A program made the position numbers and the translations under genes. A stretch of DNA of 64,000 bases, taken from NCBI RefSeq assembly GCF_016734805.1, contig NZ_JAERQG010000001.1:1550001-1614000 (forward strand), read 5' to 3'. Below the pieces are notes generated by a model. That model had not been told where the DNA came from and searched no databases. It was given only the letters and a program-made list of their open reading frames with translations. Shown here piece after piece: positions 25,390 to 35,238 of this stretch. This stretch comes from Marivirga atlantica (GTDB lineage: Bacteria > Bacteroidota > Bacteroidia > Cytophagales > Cyclobacteriaceae). The first letter of the stretch is position 1; every line of letters starts with the position of its first letter.

Positions 25390-27873
25390 TTAAACAGTGG
25401 CTTCTTTCTTCTCCTCAGAGTCGAAAGCAAACTTAATAGGATTTTTGATTTTCTCCTTGAGTAATGCAATATCCAGCACTTCGCTCACTGTATCAACGTA
25501 ATGAATGTTTAAACCTTTTATGTACTGTTCATCAATTTCGTCAATATCCTTTTTATTCCGCTCGCAAAGAATTACATCTTTAATGCCGGCTCTTTTGGCG
25601 GCAAGTATTTTTTCTTTTAAACCGCCAATTGGCAGCACTTTACCACGCAAGGTTATCTCACCCGTCATGGCCAGTTTATCTTTCACTTTACGTTGTGTAT
25701 AGATAGAAGCCAAAGAGGTAATCATGGCAATACCCGCTGATGGCCCATCTTTAGGAACTGCTCCTGCCGGCACGTGGATATGTAAATCGTAGTGATCAAA
25801 AGTTTTGTAATGGATGCCTAATTGATCTGCATGAGACTTTAAGTAGGAAAGAGCTGTTACGGCTGACTCCTTCATCACATCGCCCAATTGACCAGATAAT
25901 GTAAGTTTACCTTTTCCGCGGCTTAAGCTAGATTCAATAAAAAGAATTTCTCCGCCTACCTGCGTCCAGGCTAAACCTGTTACCACGCCTGCGGTCTTGT
26001 TGTCCTGATATATTTCTTTTACAAAAACCTCAGCACCCAGGATTTTCACTACATCCTCTACCTCAATTTTTTTGTTGTAATCCTCTTCCATGGCAATAGA
26101 TTTGGCCACAAATCGGATTACCTTACCTATCCTTCTCTCCAGGTTTCTAACGCCTGATTCTCTGGTATAATCTTCTATTATTTTGGAGATGGCTGCTTTA
26201 CTGAAGCTTATGTCTTTGGTTTTAAGTCCGTGATCTTTTCTTTGCTTTGGTATTAGGTGTTTCTTGGCAATCTGAATTTTTTCTTCAAGCGTATAACCTG
26301 ATACTTCAATCACTTCCATTCTATCCCTTAAAGCAGGATGGATAGTGTCTAATGAGTTAGCAGTAGCTACGAATAAAACTTTTGATAAATCATAGTCAAC
26401 TTCCAGGTAATTGTCTTGGAAACTATCATTTTGCTCAGGGTCTAAAACTTCTAAGAGAGCTGAAGAAGGATCACCTCTGAAGTCTGAGTTAACCTTGTCT
26501 ATTTCATCTAAAATATAAACAGGATTACTGCTTTGGCCTTTCTTCATATTCTGAATCACTTTACCAGGCATTGCTCCTACATAAGTTTTTCTATGACCTC
26601 TGATCTCTGCTTCATCGTGCACACCACCTAATGACATGCGGACGTATTTTCTACCCAAAGACTCAGCTATGGATTTTCCTAAAGAAGTTTTACCAACTCC
26701 CGGAGGTCCATAAAGGCAAAGTATAGGTGCCTTCATGTCATTCTTAAGCTTTAACACTGCGAGATATTCGATAATACGCTCTTTTACCTTGTCAAGACCA
26801 AAGTGGTCTTTGTCCAAAATCTTCTTGGCGTGCTTTAAATCGAAGTTATCTTCAGTGAATTCATTCCATGGTAAATCAACCAGGAACTCAGCATAATTCA
26901 TTGCTACAGGGTATTCAGCCGCCTGTGGATTTATACGAGATAATTTATCAAGCTCTTTTTCAAAATGTTTTTTTACCGCTTCAGGCCATTTTTTCTTCTC
27001 ACCTTTGGCTCTTAAGTTCTCAATTTCCTGATCGGGAGAATCCTGACCTAACTCATCCTGCAAAATTTTAATTTGCTGTCTTAGGAAGTAGTCGCGCTGC
27101 TGCTGATCAATATCAGTATGCACCTTTTTATGAATTTCATTCTTTAGCTCCAGCATCTGGATGTCCTTAAGCATATACTCTAACAAAAGAGTAGCGCGCT
27201 CCTTGGCATCCGTTTTCTCTAATAATTTCTGCTTCTTAGCTACTTCAGCATTGATGTTAGAGGACAGAAAGTGTGTTAAGAAATTAGGATTCTCTATATT
27301 GTCAAGCGCCACCTGAGCTTCCTGAGGTATTTCAGGATTCAGCTTCATAATTTTGCTGGCGGCTTCCTTCAATGATTGAATTACCGCTTTGCTTGCCTTG
27401 TGATTGGCATTAAGCTCTTCATCATCAAGCTCTTTGTAAGTAGCCTCTAAATAAGGATCTTCCTGTAAAATATCACCTAAACCAAATTTCTGCTTTCCTT
27501 GAATAATAATGGTCGTGTTACCGTCCGGCAGTACAATCATCTTTAAAATTCTGGCAACAGTACCAATTTTGTAGATGTCATCCTTTCCAGGATCTTCTAC
27601 TTTATTGTTTGACTGAGCCACTACACCTATGATACGATCGCCTTTATAGGCTTTTTTAACCAGTTTAATAGATTTTTGCCTTCCTACTGTAATTGGAATT
27701 ACTACTCCGGGAAATAAAACTGTATTTCTGATAGGAAGAATAGGGAGCTTGTCAGGAAGCTCATCCTCACGCATGCTATTTTCTTCATCTGTAGAAATAA
27801 GCTGTATTAACTCACCTGTCTCATCATCATTCACCTCTGAGAAAAAGCTTGCATTTTTAAATATAGAATCCAT
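25390..27873 (-). CDS. lon: ATP-dependent Lon protease
   Basis: An 827-residue cytoplasmic protease for damaged and regulatory proteins. In order: N-terminal substrate-binding LAN domain (LPILPIRNTVLFPGVVIPI), coiled-coil linker, AAA+ module with Walker A GPPGVGKTS and Walker B VYILDEIDK, and the serine-lysine protease domain with S712 in PKDGPSAG and K753 in GGLKEK. The 45-residue N-terminal extension before the LAN domain is usual in Bacteroidota Lon. It is the first gene of a lon-porQ(-hslU) unit. Confidence 0.97.
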   Translation of the reverse strand: MDSIFKNASFFSEVNDDETGELIQLISTDEENSMREDELPDKLPILPIRNTVLFPGVVIPITVGRQKSIKLVKKAYKGDRIIGVVAQSNNKVEDPGKDDIYKIGTVARILKMIVLPDGNTTIIIQGKQKFGLGDILQEDPYLEATYKELDDEELNANHKASKAVIQSLKEAASKIMKLNPEIPQEAQVALDNIENPNFLTHFLSSNINAEVAKKQKLLEKTDAKERATLLLEYMLKDIQMLELKNEIHKKVHTDIDQQQRDYFLRQQIKILQDELGQDSPDQEIENLRAKGEKKKWPEAVKKHFEKELDKLSRINPQAAEYPVAMNYAEFLVDLPWNEFTEDNFDLKHAKKILDKDHFGLDKVKERIIEYLAVLKLKNDMKAPILCLYGPPGVGKTSLGKSIAESLGRKYVRMSLGGVHDEAEIRGHRKTYVGAMPGKVIQNMKKGQSSNPVYILDEIDKVNSDFRGDPSSALLEVLDPEQNDSFQDNYLEVDYDLSKVLFVATANSLDTIHPALRDRMEVIEVSGYTLEEKIQIAKKHLIPKQRKDHGLKTKDISFSKAAISKIIEDYTRESGVRNLERRIGKVIRFVAKSIAMEEDYNKKIEVEDVVKILGAEVFVKEIYQDNKTAGVVTGLAWTQVGGEILFIESSLSRGKGKLTLSGQLGDVMKESAVTALSYLKSHADQLGIHYKTFDHYDLHIHVPAGAVPKDGPSAGIAMITSLASIYTQRKVKDKLAMTGEITLRGKVLPIGGLKEKILAAKRAGIKDVILCERNKKDIDEIDEQYIKGLNIHYVDTVSEVLDIALLKEKIKNPIKFAFDSEEKKEATV

Positions 27874-28072
27874 AAAGTATTTTTATCGCTATTAGCCAAA
27901 ATGGCATATAATATCTTAATTGAGCTTTGTAAATTTCGACTTGTGCAATTTTCAATAGTTATGCCAAAAAAATATTACATACTATTGTGAAGCTTTTTGC
28001 GTATTTTATGCATTATTTAACGAACATGGTAATAATATACTGACATTATTACCGTAAAACTATCAATTTGTC

Positions 28073-30019
28073 TTGAAGTACATTTTACTCGTTTTTAGCC
28101 TTTCACTGATAACTATACATTCAATAAACGCGCAGTACAATGATGCGGCCGGTTTATCTAAAAAGGAGGCTCACGCACTTTTTCCTTTTTACTTTCCCAA
28201 TATCAACGAAGTAAATTACTATAAGGATGATGCAACGCTGGAAAAAATAAACAAAGCGAGGGCCAACCAAAAATGGGAGAAGCTCAAGGAATTACTAACT
28301 GATTATGTACAGCAGTTTGGCGTAGAGAATTTTTATAAAGATACACAGCTGATTTGGCAGTTAGCAAAGCTTGAGGAATTATATGGCGATTTGGAATCTG
28401 CTAAAACACTGTATCGAATAGCACTGAAACACCATCAGTCTAATATTGACTTAAAGCAAATAGAGATATTCCTTGATTCGGTAAAAATGGAGCAAACCAA
28501 GGATTATGTACCCATTGATTATTATTACGAATTAGTGGATTTTAGAAAGGCTATTGATACGCTCGTGCCTCCCCGAGGTGTTTTATTAAGTATGGGGAAA
28601 GCTATTAATTCTAATCTAGCGGATTACGGCCCAGCGCTAACACTTGATAACAACACCCTTATATTTACCTCGCAGAGGGATATAACTGGTAATTTTTTTA
28701 GCTCTGACAGAAATGAAGATCTATACCTGACGCATAGAAGGTACGGACAATGGGAGCAGGCCAAACCTATCAAAGGAATTAACACACCTTACAATGAAGG
28801 CTCAGCTACTTTGAATTCAACAGGCGACACCATTTATTTTGCTCGCTGTGAAAGCCCGGATGGTTTCGGCAATTGTGATTTATACATGAGCTATTTGCAA
28901 GAAGATAGCACTTGGTCCAAGGCAGCTAATCTGGGTCCTAATATTAATTCACGTGCATGGGATTCTCATCCAAGTTTATCAATAAATGGCGATAGCTTGT
29001 TTTTCGCATCCGATAGGATAGGAGGGTTTGGCCTGTCTGACATTTACCTTTCCGTTAAAGATGAAGATGGTAGCTGGGCCAGAGCAAGAAATTTAGGACC
29101 AATAATCAATACCAGGGCTAATGAGGTGAGCCCATTCAAGCATCCTCGCTATCCTATTTTATATTTTAGTTCTAATGGGCACCTGCTCAACTTTGGAGGT
29201 TTTGATATTTACAAGGCACCTGCTAAAAGCTTTTTGTGGGAGGAACCTAAAAACATAGGGCCGCTTATCAATAATGAAGGGAATGAATATTACTTTACCA
29301 TTGATTCACAATCGAAGGATCTGTTTTATGCAGGTTCTGCTTCGTTAAGAAATAATAATCTTGACCTTTTCTCTTTTCCGCTACCAATGGAAGCACAACC
29401 GGAGGCTACTACAAGGGTAAGCGGAACTGTAACAGATACAGTTTCAGGAGTTCCCTTTAGAGGTATAGTCTCAATAATTGATGTAGAGAATGGTATAGAG
29501 ATAGCACCAAAATTCACCAGAGAAGATGGTAGCTACGAATTCGATTTGATAAATAACACCAACTACATCATGGTAGTGCAGGCTGACAAGCTGTTTAAAA
29601 TTGAAGAAATGTTCTTTCTGGATGGAGATACTGTAATCAATAAAAATGTGGATCCACTGGCTAGTAAAATTAGGTTTAAATCGATAGAGTTTGAAGAAAA
29701 CTCAGCTAAACTGAGGCCTGATATGTATGCCGATTTGGATAAAGTAGTGGATTTTCTTCTGGATTATCCTGAGTTCAAGCTTAAGATTACAGGGCATACA
29801 GATTCATCTGGAGATGAAAGAAGAAACAAATCTTTATCACAAGAAAGGGCTGATGCCATTAGGGATTATATCATCATGCTACACCCGATAGAGCCTGAAC
29901 GAGTAAATGCTATTGGTTACGGCAATACAATGCCTATTGTGAAAGATGAGCAAACTGATGACGACAGGCGACTCAATAGGAGAGTGGAGTTCGAAATCTT
30001 TAGACCAAAGTCTGACTAA
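28073..30019 (+). CDS. OmpA-family protein with PD40 repeats
   Basis: A 648-residue secreted cell-envelope protein. The likely start is a TTG at 28073, because no ATG precedes the signal peptide (LVFSLSLITIHSINAQ) and a stop lies upstream. Domains: a TPR-like helical region at about 50-135, WD40-like PD40 beta-propeller repeats at about 185-430 (SATLNSTGDTIYFARCESPD, HPSLSINGDSLFFASDRIGG), a carboxypeptidase-regulatory-like domain at about 450-525, and a C-terminal OmpA peptidoglycan-binding domain (LKITGHTDSSGDERRNKSLS, ERVNAIGYG, RRLNRRVEFEI). T9SS-linked PorE has a comparable architecture, so it may be a PorE paralogue. The 3' end overlaps the convergent gene by 20 bp. Confidence 0.85.
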   Translation: MKYILLVFSLSLITIHSINAQYNDAAGLSKKEAHALFPFYFPNINEVNYYKDDATLEKINKARANQKWEKLKELLTDYVQQFGVENFYKDTQLIWQLAKLEELYGDLESAKTLYRIALKHHQSNIDLKQIEIFLDSVKMEQTKDYVPIDYYYELVDFRKAIDTLVPPRGVLLSMGKAINSNLADYGPALTLDNNTLIFTSQRDITGNFFSSDRNEDLYLTHRRYGQWEQAKPIKGINTPYNEGSATLNSTGDTIYFARCESPDGFGNCDLYMSYLQEDSTWSKAANLGPNINSRAWDSHPSLSINGDSLFFASDRIGGFGLSDIYLSVKDEDGSWARARNLGPIINTRANEVSPFKHPRYPILYFSSNGHLLNFGGFDIYKAPAKSFLWEEPKNIGPLINNEGNEYYFTIDSQSKDLFYAGSASLRNNNLDLFSFPLPMEAQPEATTRVSGTVTDTVSGVPFRGIVSIIDVENGIEIAPKFTREDGSYEFDLINNTNYIMVVQADKLFKIEEMFFLDGDTVINKNVDPLASKIRFKSIEFEENSAKLRPDMYADLDKVVDFLLDYPEFKLKITGHTDSSGDERRNKSLSQERADAIRDYIIMLHPIEPERVNAIGYGNTMPIVKDEQTDDDRRLNRRVEFEIFRPKSD

Positions 30020-31397
30020 CCTTCAAATCACTGAGCTGCTTGTTACTAAACGATTTTACAAAGTCCAGAAATACGTCAAGGTCATTTTTTGTGGTAGCCA
30101 TTCCAACAGAAACCCTTGTGGCTCCACGCATTTTTTTAAGAAAGGCTATCATATCCTCATAATTGCCTTTGTCTCTTGATAAGAAATAATTTGAGAGCTC
30201 ATCATTGGTGAGGCAATTGTTTATTTCATCAATACCTGGATTGCAAAAACAACCTGAACGAATAGATATATTCTGCTCATTGGCCATTTCCTCGAAAAAT
30301 TCAAAAGGGATGAGATGACCTTCTTCATCAAAAATATTTAAGATAAGGTTAGAGCCACTTTTGTTTCTGTCCTTAGGTCCGAAAATCTTTACTATTTCTT
30401 TGCCGTTATCGTGCCTCAATTTAGTTAGACCAGTAAATAGGTAATGCATCAAACTGCTGGTTCGCTCATTTAACCTTTCCATTCCTACCTCTTCCATAAA
30501 TTCTAATCCTGTTTTAATGGCCGGAATATCCAGATAATTAATAGTGCCATTCTCAAATCGTTCATGGTTTTCGGCTAAATAATGATAGGGTGCACCAACA
30601 CCAACCAGAGTAACGGTACCACCTGCAAACCAAGGCTTAATTAGCTTGTTGAATTTAGATTTCTTTACAAATAAACAGCCTAAGCCGGTTGGGTAGCCGA
30701 ATATCTTATAAAAGGAAATAGATACATAATCAGGTTGAATTTCCTTTAAATCTAATTTATTTGTTGGTACATAAGCAGCCGCATCTAACAGTACATCCCA
30801 ACCATTTTCTTGTGCACTTTTTATCCAGCTTAAGTCATGCTTTACACCTGAAACGTTCGATTGAGCAGGAAAAGCGAATAACTTGTTCCTGGCAGGAGAG
30901 CTACTCGTTAATAAGTCTGAAAGAAGCTCTTTATTTATTTGTAAATCTTCATACTGTATTTTAGCATACTGGAATTTTCCGTCCTTTCTTTGACAGTATT
31001 CTCTTATACCATTAACAGAATTATGATTGTCAGCTAACAAAAGGAAAGATCCATCTTGCTCGAAGGGATAACATTCCCCAATAATTTTCAATGCGCCTGA
31101 AGCATTTTGAGTAAATATACAATGGTAATCGGAAGCGTTGAAAAATGAAATAACCTTTTCACGGGCCTCATTTACTAGTTGAGTTGCTTTCTGAGAACTG
31201 GGATTACTCGAATGAGGATTGCCTAATACGTTTTTTGAAAGCAAATTGAAGTGCTTATCTAATAAACTTTGTGCATATAAATTACCACCCGTATAATCCA
31301 GGTAAACATGTTTCTTATCTGCTAATCTGCTGAATTCATTTTTGGCAAGATTCTCAAAAAATGCTTCATGTTGTAAGTCTGGATTTATTGCTAGCAT
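30000..31397 (-). CDS. Class V aminotransferase-fold PLP enzyme (MOCOS/cysteine desulfurase-like)
   Basis: A 465-residue PLP-dependent enzyme. Fold type I features are visible: YLDYTGGNLYAQSL, the IFTQNASGALKII cofactor-phosphate loop, LLADNHNSVNG with the stacking histidine, VLLDAAAYVP (Asp on the PLP nitrogen) and the PLP lysine in SISFYKIFGYPTGLG. A late cysteine, ISIRSGCFCNPG, corresponds to the sulfur-accepting loop of the molybdenum-cofactor sulfurase N-terminal domain and of SufS/IscS-like enzymes. A role mobilising sulfur from cysteine is plausible but not proven. Convergent with, and overlapping, the OmpA gene. Confidence 0.85.
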   Translation of the reverse strand: MLAINPDLQHEAFFENLAKNEFSRLADKKHVYLDYTGGNLYAQSLLDKHFNLLSKNVLGNPHSSNPSSQKATQLVNEAREKVISFFNASDYHCIFTQNASGALKIIGECYPFEQDGSFLLLADNHNSVNGIREYCQRKDGKFQYAKIQYEDLQINKELLSDLLTSSSPARNKLFAFPAQSNVSGVKHDLSWIKSAQENGWDVLLDAAAYVPTNKLDLKEIQPDYVSISFYKIFGYPTGLGCLFVKKSKFNKLIKPWFAGGTVTLVGVGAPYHYLAENHERFENGTINYLDIPAIKTGLEFMEEVGMERLNERTSSLMHYLFTGLTKLRHDNGKEIVKIFGPKDRNKSGSNLILNIFDEEGHLIPFEFFEEMANEQNISIRSGCFCNPGIDEINNCLTNDELSNYFLSRDKGNYEDMIAFLKKMRGATRVSVGMATTKNDLDVFLDFVKSFSNKQLSDLKVSQTLV

Positions 31398-31475
31398 AGT
31401 TTATTTATCTTATGATCATAAAGATACTATTTATGATAAATATTAAATAAATAAACAGCAAAATCCTATTTTACA

Positions 31476-32561
31476 TTAAGCTGATACTTCCAGTTTGTTG
31501 CTAAAACTGATGGTGAATTTTGAGCCTTTATTAGGTTTGCTTTCAACATTAATAGAACCACCCAAACTGGTAACATGTGTATGTACTAAATAAAGTCCTA
31601 TGCCTTTACTGTCGTTGTTTTTGTGAAAAGTTTGATGCAGGCCAAAGAGTTTGTCTTTTACACTTTTCATATCCATTCCTAGTCCTTTATCTTCAAATAC
31701 TAGCTTAGTTGTTTCTCCTTCCTTAAAACTGTATATGAATATTTCAGGCTTGGTATTCGGTTGAGCATATTTTACAGCGTTTGAAACCATATTTAGGAAA
31801 ATACTCTGAAGATAGTCAGTATTGAAGTTGACTGAAGGTGCCTTTTCAAAATTGGTTTTAACCACCGCCTTTGAAGATTCAATCATATTTCTAATCGAAA
31901 ATAAAGTTTCAGTCCAGCAGTCTTTGAAGTCAATACTTTCTATTTCAACCTGAGTAAGATTAGTATGCTTTAAATCTTCAATATAGCTGTTTATACTGCT
32001 TTTTAATTTTAATACAGCCTGTTCTAATAACTTGAATAGCTTGTTAACTTTTGTATTTGCCTCAATATCAGTTTGAATAAGGTTAATGATAGAAATGAGA
32101 TTATCAATAGGAGGTCTTAAATCATGTGCGGTAGTGTATGATAAGTTTTTGTATTTCTCGTTTGCTGTGGTCAGTTCGGTTATATGATCATTTACCTGAA
32201 GGTCTATTCTTTTCTTTTCTGTAATGTCCTTAGCTACGGCAAAAATAATTTTGTTTTCTGGGCAAGCTTTGGCAGTCCATGATAACCAAACAGTATCGCC
32301 ATTTTTTGTTAAATACTTGTTTTCAAAATTTTTGATGAATTTTCCTTTAGTAAGTGACGCGCGCGCTTCAGTTGTTTGCTTCACGTCATCCGGATGCACA
32401 AAGCTGTTAACAGGTCGGGCATAGAGCTCGGCTGTGTCGTAACCAAGTAGATTAACGACTGAGCTATTGACCTTTTTGAAAAATCCATCGAAACTGACTA
32501 TACAGAATAAGTCAGGTGAAAGCTCAAACAGGTCCTCATAATTATAATTCTTGTCCCCCAT
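31476..32561 (-). CDS. PAS-domain sensor histidine kinase
   Basis: A 361-residue soluble kinase with no membrane helix. Residues about 5-125 are a PAS domain with PAC tail (LFELSPDLFCIVSFDGFFKK; DITEKKRID). Residues about 140-205 are the dimerisation helix pair with the phosphorylatable histidine in TTAHDLRPPIDNLIS. The C-terminal ATPase has the N box (NMVSNAVKYA), the D box (FEDKGLGMD) and the G2 box (GIGLYLVHTHVTSLGG). The target regulator is not adjacent. The roughly 280-bp upstream region (32562-32843) contains no gene. Confidence 0.9.
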   Translation of the reverse strand: MGDKNYNYEDLFELSPDLFCIVSFDGFFKKVNSSVVNLLGYDTAELYARPVNSFVHPDDVKQTTEARASLTKGKFIKNFENKYLTKNGDTVWLSWTAKACPENKIIFAVAKDITEKKRIDLQVNDHITELTTANEKYKNLSYTTAHDLRPPIDNLISIINLIQTDIEANTKVNKLFKLLEQAVLKLKSSINSYIEDLKHTNLTQVEIESIDFKDCWTETLFSIRNMIESSKAVVKTNFEKAPSVNFNTDYLQSIFLNMVSNAVKYAQPNTKPEIFIYSFKEGETTKLVFEDKGLGMDMKSVKDKLFGLHQTFHKNNDSKGIGLYLVHTHVTSLGGSINVESKPNKGSKFTISFSNKLEVSA

Positions 32562-32843
32562 AAGAATTTGAATTTTAAGGTGATAGTTTTCAGAAACTTA
32601 CAGAAGTTTATTGAAATGTTGTAGTGTAGCAGTTAGAATGTTGTAATATTCTATGTTATTTACTATCAGATATGAATATTTTAATAATGATGGGCTTTTG
32701 AAGTCATAAAAATGAATAAACTGTTAGATTTTTACAACATGACTTTGTTTAATGATTTATAGTTACTTATAAACAAACAAATGTACGTTTGTAGTAATTA
32801 TTAAAGCAATAATGTTGTTCTGTTTCTAATCAGAAATATTGTA
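32562..32843. other. Intergenic region without a gene
   Basis: This AT-rich stretch holds no ORF or RNA gene that I can support. The one distinctive site is the near-palindrome CAAATGTACGTTTG at 32778-32791. It reads as a -7-like TAnnTTTG element on both strands (TACGTTTG on plus, TACATTTG on minus). The minus copy could serve the PAS kinase with a long leader. No well-spaced -33 TTTG was found. Confidence 0.3.
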
Positions 32844-34244
32844 TTATTTCAATTCTAATAACACTACATTTTCTACATGATGCGTTTGTGGAAACATATC
32901 TACAGGCTGTACTTTAGCTACCCTATACTTTACATCTAAAAGTGCTAAGTCACGGGCTTGAGTAGCAGGGTTACAGCTTACATAAACTATTTTCTTAGCT
33001 GAAATACTCAATAACATATTGACTACATCAGGGTGCATACCCGCTCTTGGTGGATCAGTAATAATCACATCAGGCTTACCATGCTTGTTCAGGAAATCTT
33101 GAGTGAGCATGTCTTTCATGTCTCCAGCAAAGAATTCCGTATTATCGATGTTATTAATTGATGAATTCACTTTGGCATCTTCAATTGCCTCGGGTACATA
33201 TTCAACCCCAATTACTTTACTGGCAGTTTTGGCTACAAAGTTGGCAATTGTTCCCGTACCTGTGTATAAATCGTAAACTAGCTCGTTTCCTGAAAGATTA
33301 GCAAAATCACGTGTTACTTTATAAAGCTCGTACGCTTGTAATGAGTTAGTTTGATAAAATGATTTAGGACCAATTTTGAATTGTAATCCTTCCATCTGTT
33401 CCAAAATATAATCTCTTCCGTGATAGGTAATAACTTCTTGATCATGGAAGGTTTCATTTCCTTTCTGATTGATGATGTAAAGCAAAGAGGTTATTCCCGG
33501 GAAGCTCGTTTTTAAATGATCCATCATTAGGTTTAACCAGTCCTCATTAGGTTCAGCTACCTGAAGAATAACCATTAGTTCACCAATTGAGCTGGTCCTT
33601 ATGATGAGGTTTCTTAAGAAGCCTGTTTGCTTAACTAAATCGAAATGAGTGATTTCGTGCTTTTGGGCAAATTCATAAACGCTATTTCTTATGGCATTAG
33701 ATGAGTCGGTTTGCAAAAAGCATTTGTCAATTTGTACGATTTTGTCAAAGCGCTTGGGAACATGAAATCCAAGAGCATTATTATCAAAGGCTTTACCCGA
33801 ATCAATTTGTTCTCTTGTTAACCATCTGTTGTTAGAGAAGGTGAACTCTAATTTATTTCTATAGAAAGTAGTTTCCTTTGAGCCAAGAATAGGTTTAATT
33901 TCAGGTAAATCTACCTTTGCAATTCTTTCTAATGCATCAACGACCTGTTGCTGTTTAAAACCCAATTGATCTTGATAACTCAAATGTTGCCATTTGCATC
34001 CTCCGCAAACGCCATAATGTTCGCAAAATGGTTCAACCCTGATGTCAGATTTTTTATGAAATTTAATTGGACGACCTTCCAGAAAGTTCTTTTTCTTGCG
34101 GTATACTTGTACATCTACCACATCGCCTGGAGCTGTGCCTTCTACAAACACTACCTTATCATCATAATAACCTAATGCTTTACCTTCTGCTGCAATTTTC
34201 TCTATTGACAGGCTCTCGATATTCGGATGTCTTTTTCTTGCCAT
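32844..34244 (-). CDS. rlmD: 23S rRNA (uracil-1939 C5)-methyltransferase RlmD
   Basis: A 466-residue RNA methyltransferase that adds a methyl group to C5 of a 23S rRNA uracil. It has an N-terminal TRAM domain (residues about 5-62), the iron-sulfur cysteines in FCEHYGVCGGCKWQH with a fourth cysteine in DKCFLQ, the Rossmann motif VYDLYTGTGTIANFVA, the acidic post-I segment, DPPRAGMH, and the catalytic cysteine in VYVSCNPATQARDL. The start at 34244 (MARKRHPN) is the first ATG; the longer frame would need a TTG three codons upstream. RlmCD-type dual specificity cannot be excluded. Confidence 0.93.
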   Translation of the reverse strand: MARKRHPNIESLSIEKIAAEGKALGYYDDKVVFVEGTAPGDVVDVQVYRKKKNFLEGRPIKFHKKSDIRVEPFCEHYGVCGGCKWQHLSYQDQLGFKQQQVVDALERIAKVDLPEIKPILGSKETTFYRNKLEFTFSNNRWLTREQIDSGKAFDNNALGFHVPKRFDKIVQIDKCFLQTDSSNAIRNSVYEFAQKHEITHFDLVKQTGFLRNLIIRTSSIGELMVILQVAEPNEDWLNLMMDHLKTSFPGITSLLYIINQKGNETFHDQEVITYHGRDYILEQMEGLQFKIGPKSFYQTNSLQAYELYKVTRDFANLSGNELVYDLYTGTGTIANFVAKTASKVIGVEYVPEAIEDAKVNSSINNIDNTEFFAGDMKDMLTQDFLNKHGKPDVIITDPPRAGMHPDVVNMLLSISAKKIVYVSCNPATQARDLALLDVKYRVAKVQPVDMFPQTHHVENVVLLELK

Positions 34245-34277
34245 AGCTGGCAAAATTAAGGCATATTTTACGATTTA

Positions 34278-34994
34278 CTAAAGCTTTTTAAGATGTTCTG
34301 ATTTGATGTAGGCTTCTTTGTCGTCAACTTTAGTTTTTGTCCAAATATCAACCTGTCCTTTTAATGGTAGTTTGGTGGGTTGATCTAGTTTGGTAATTAC
34401 GTCAGCACCAGCTGATGGACCTTCCATTAGAAAGCCGGGTGTATCTGTAATAATTCCATAGTCCTGCCCATGGTAGTTATTAACAACTGCAATGAGCACT
34501 AAAGTGAAGATAGCTGCTGTAGCAAAGCCTTTGCGCTCTTTTTTATTTTGTAACCAAAAGGCCAGAAATACTACGGTAATTAAAATTAGAGTTAGAAGTA
34601 TAAACTTACTGTAGCTTTTATAATAATAGTTGGCGTAGAAAGGTAATTCGTAACTAAAGCCTTCAATCTTATTATCAGAAGTGATTTTTTCAATGTGTTC
34701 TAAAATCCTTTTATCACCTGTCAGTTGATAATATTTTTCTAAATAAAATATGGTAGCTCCAAAATTGGTACTGCCCTCATTAACTCTTGCAAGCTTAAGT
34801 AGCATATTTGGTGAGGCATAACCATCAGAAAACAACTCTTCATAAATTTTTATAGCCTCTGTATATTGCTTGTTTTCATATAGAGAATCTGCCTTAATTA
34901 ATTCACTTTCAGAGGGGTTACCAAAGATGTTTTTTGGGGCGAAAAGTAGAGTTCCAAAAACTAAAATAAGAAAATTAAATGTTACCTTTTGCAT
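34278..34994 (-). CDS. BatE-like tetratricopeptide and SH3-like domain protein
   Basis: A 238-residue exported membrane protein. A signal peptide (residues 1-25) precedes two TPR-type repeats (ADSLYENKQYTEAIKIYEEL, LKLARVNEGSTNFGATIFYL). Two hydrophobic helices follow (FILLTLILITVVFLAFWL and FATAAIFTLVLIAVV), then a C-terminal SH3-like domain (GIITDTPGFLMEGPSAGAD, VDIWTKTKVDDKEAYIKSEH). This is the layout of BatE in the Bacteroides aerotolerance operon, but no batABCD genes adjoin it, so it may be a lone paralogue. It starts 33 bp after rlmD's... divergent tRNA-Lys promoter, which it overlaps by 7 bp. Confidence 0.65.
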   Translation of the reverse strand: MQKVTFNFLILVFGTLLFAPKNIFGNPSESELIKADSLYENKQYTEAIKIYEELFSDGYASPNMLLKLARVNEGSTNFGATIFYLEKYYQLTGDKRILEHIEKITSDNKIEGFSYELPFYANYYYKSYSKFILLTLILITVVFLAFWLQNKKERKGFATAAIFTLVLIAVVNNYHGQDYGIITDTPGFLMEGPSAGADVITKLDQPTKLPLKGQVDIWTKTKVDDKEAYIKSEHLKKL

Positions 34995-35018
34995 TTTATT
35001 GATTACTGCTTACCTTTG
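34988..35018 (+). promoter_or_regulatory. Promoter of the tRNA-Lys genes
   Basis: TTTG (34988-34991), a 19-bp spacer and TACCTTTG (35011-35018) match the Bacteroidota promoter consensus exactly. The first tRNA-Lys begins 45 bp downstream. Confidence 0.75.
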
Positions 35019-35062
35019 CAACGCAATTAAGGAAAACGACTCCTGAATTGCAACAAAAAGTT

Positions 35063-35135
35063 GACTCGCTAGCTCAGCTGGTAGAGCATATCCCTTTTAA
35101 GGATAGGGTCTTGGGTTCGAACCCCAAGCGAGTCA
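35063..35135 (+). tRNA. tRNA-Lys (anticodon TTT), copy 1
   Basis: A 73-nt cloverleaf: 7-bp acceptor GACTCGC/GCGAGTC, D arm GCTCAGCTGGTAGAGC, anticodon stem TATCC/GGATA with loop CTTTTAA (anticodon TTT), T arm TTGGGTTCGAACCCCAA, discriminator A. CCA is not encoded. Confidence 0.97.
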
Positions 35136-35177
35136 CTTAAGTTTAATGGAAACATTAAACTTTAAATGATGTTAAGA

Positions 35178-35212
35178 AAGCTCCACTTGAATGAAGTGGG
35201 GCCTTTTTTTTC
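35178..35212 (+). terminator. Terminator after tRNA-Lys copy 1
   Basis: A stem of CTCCACTT/AAGTGGGG type with a short loop is followed by eight T, between the two tRNA-Lys copies. Confidence 0.75.
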
Positions 35213-35238
35213 TCAAAAATTTTGCGCCTAGCGCTGCT

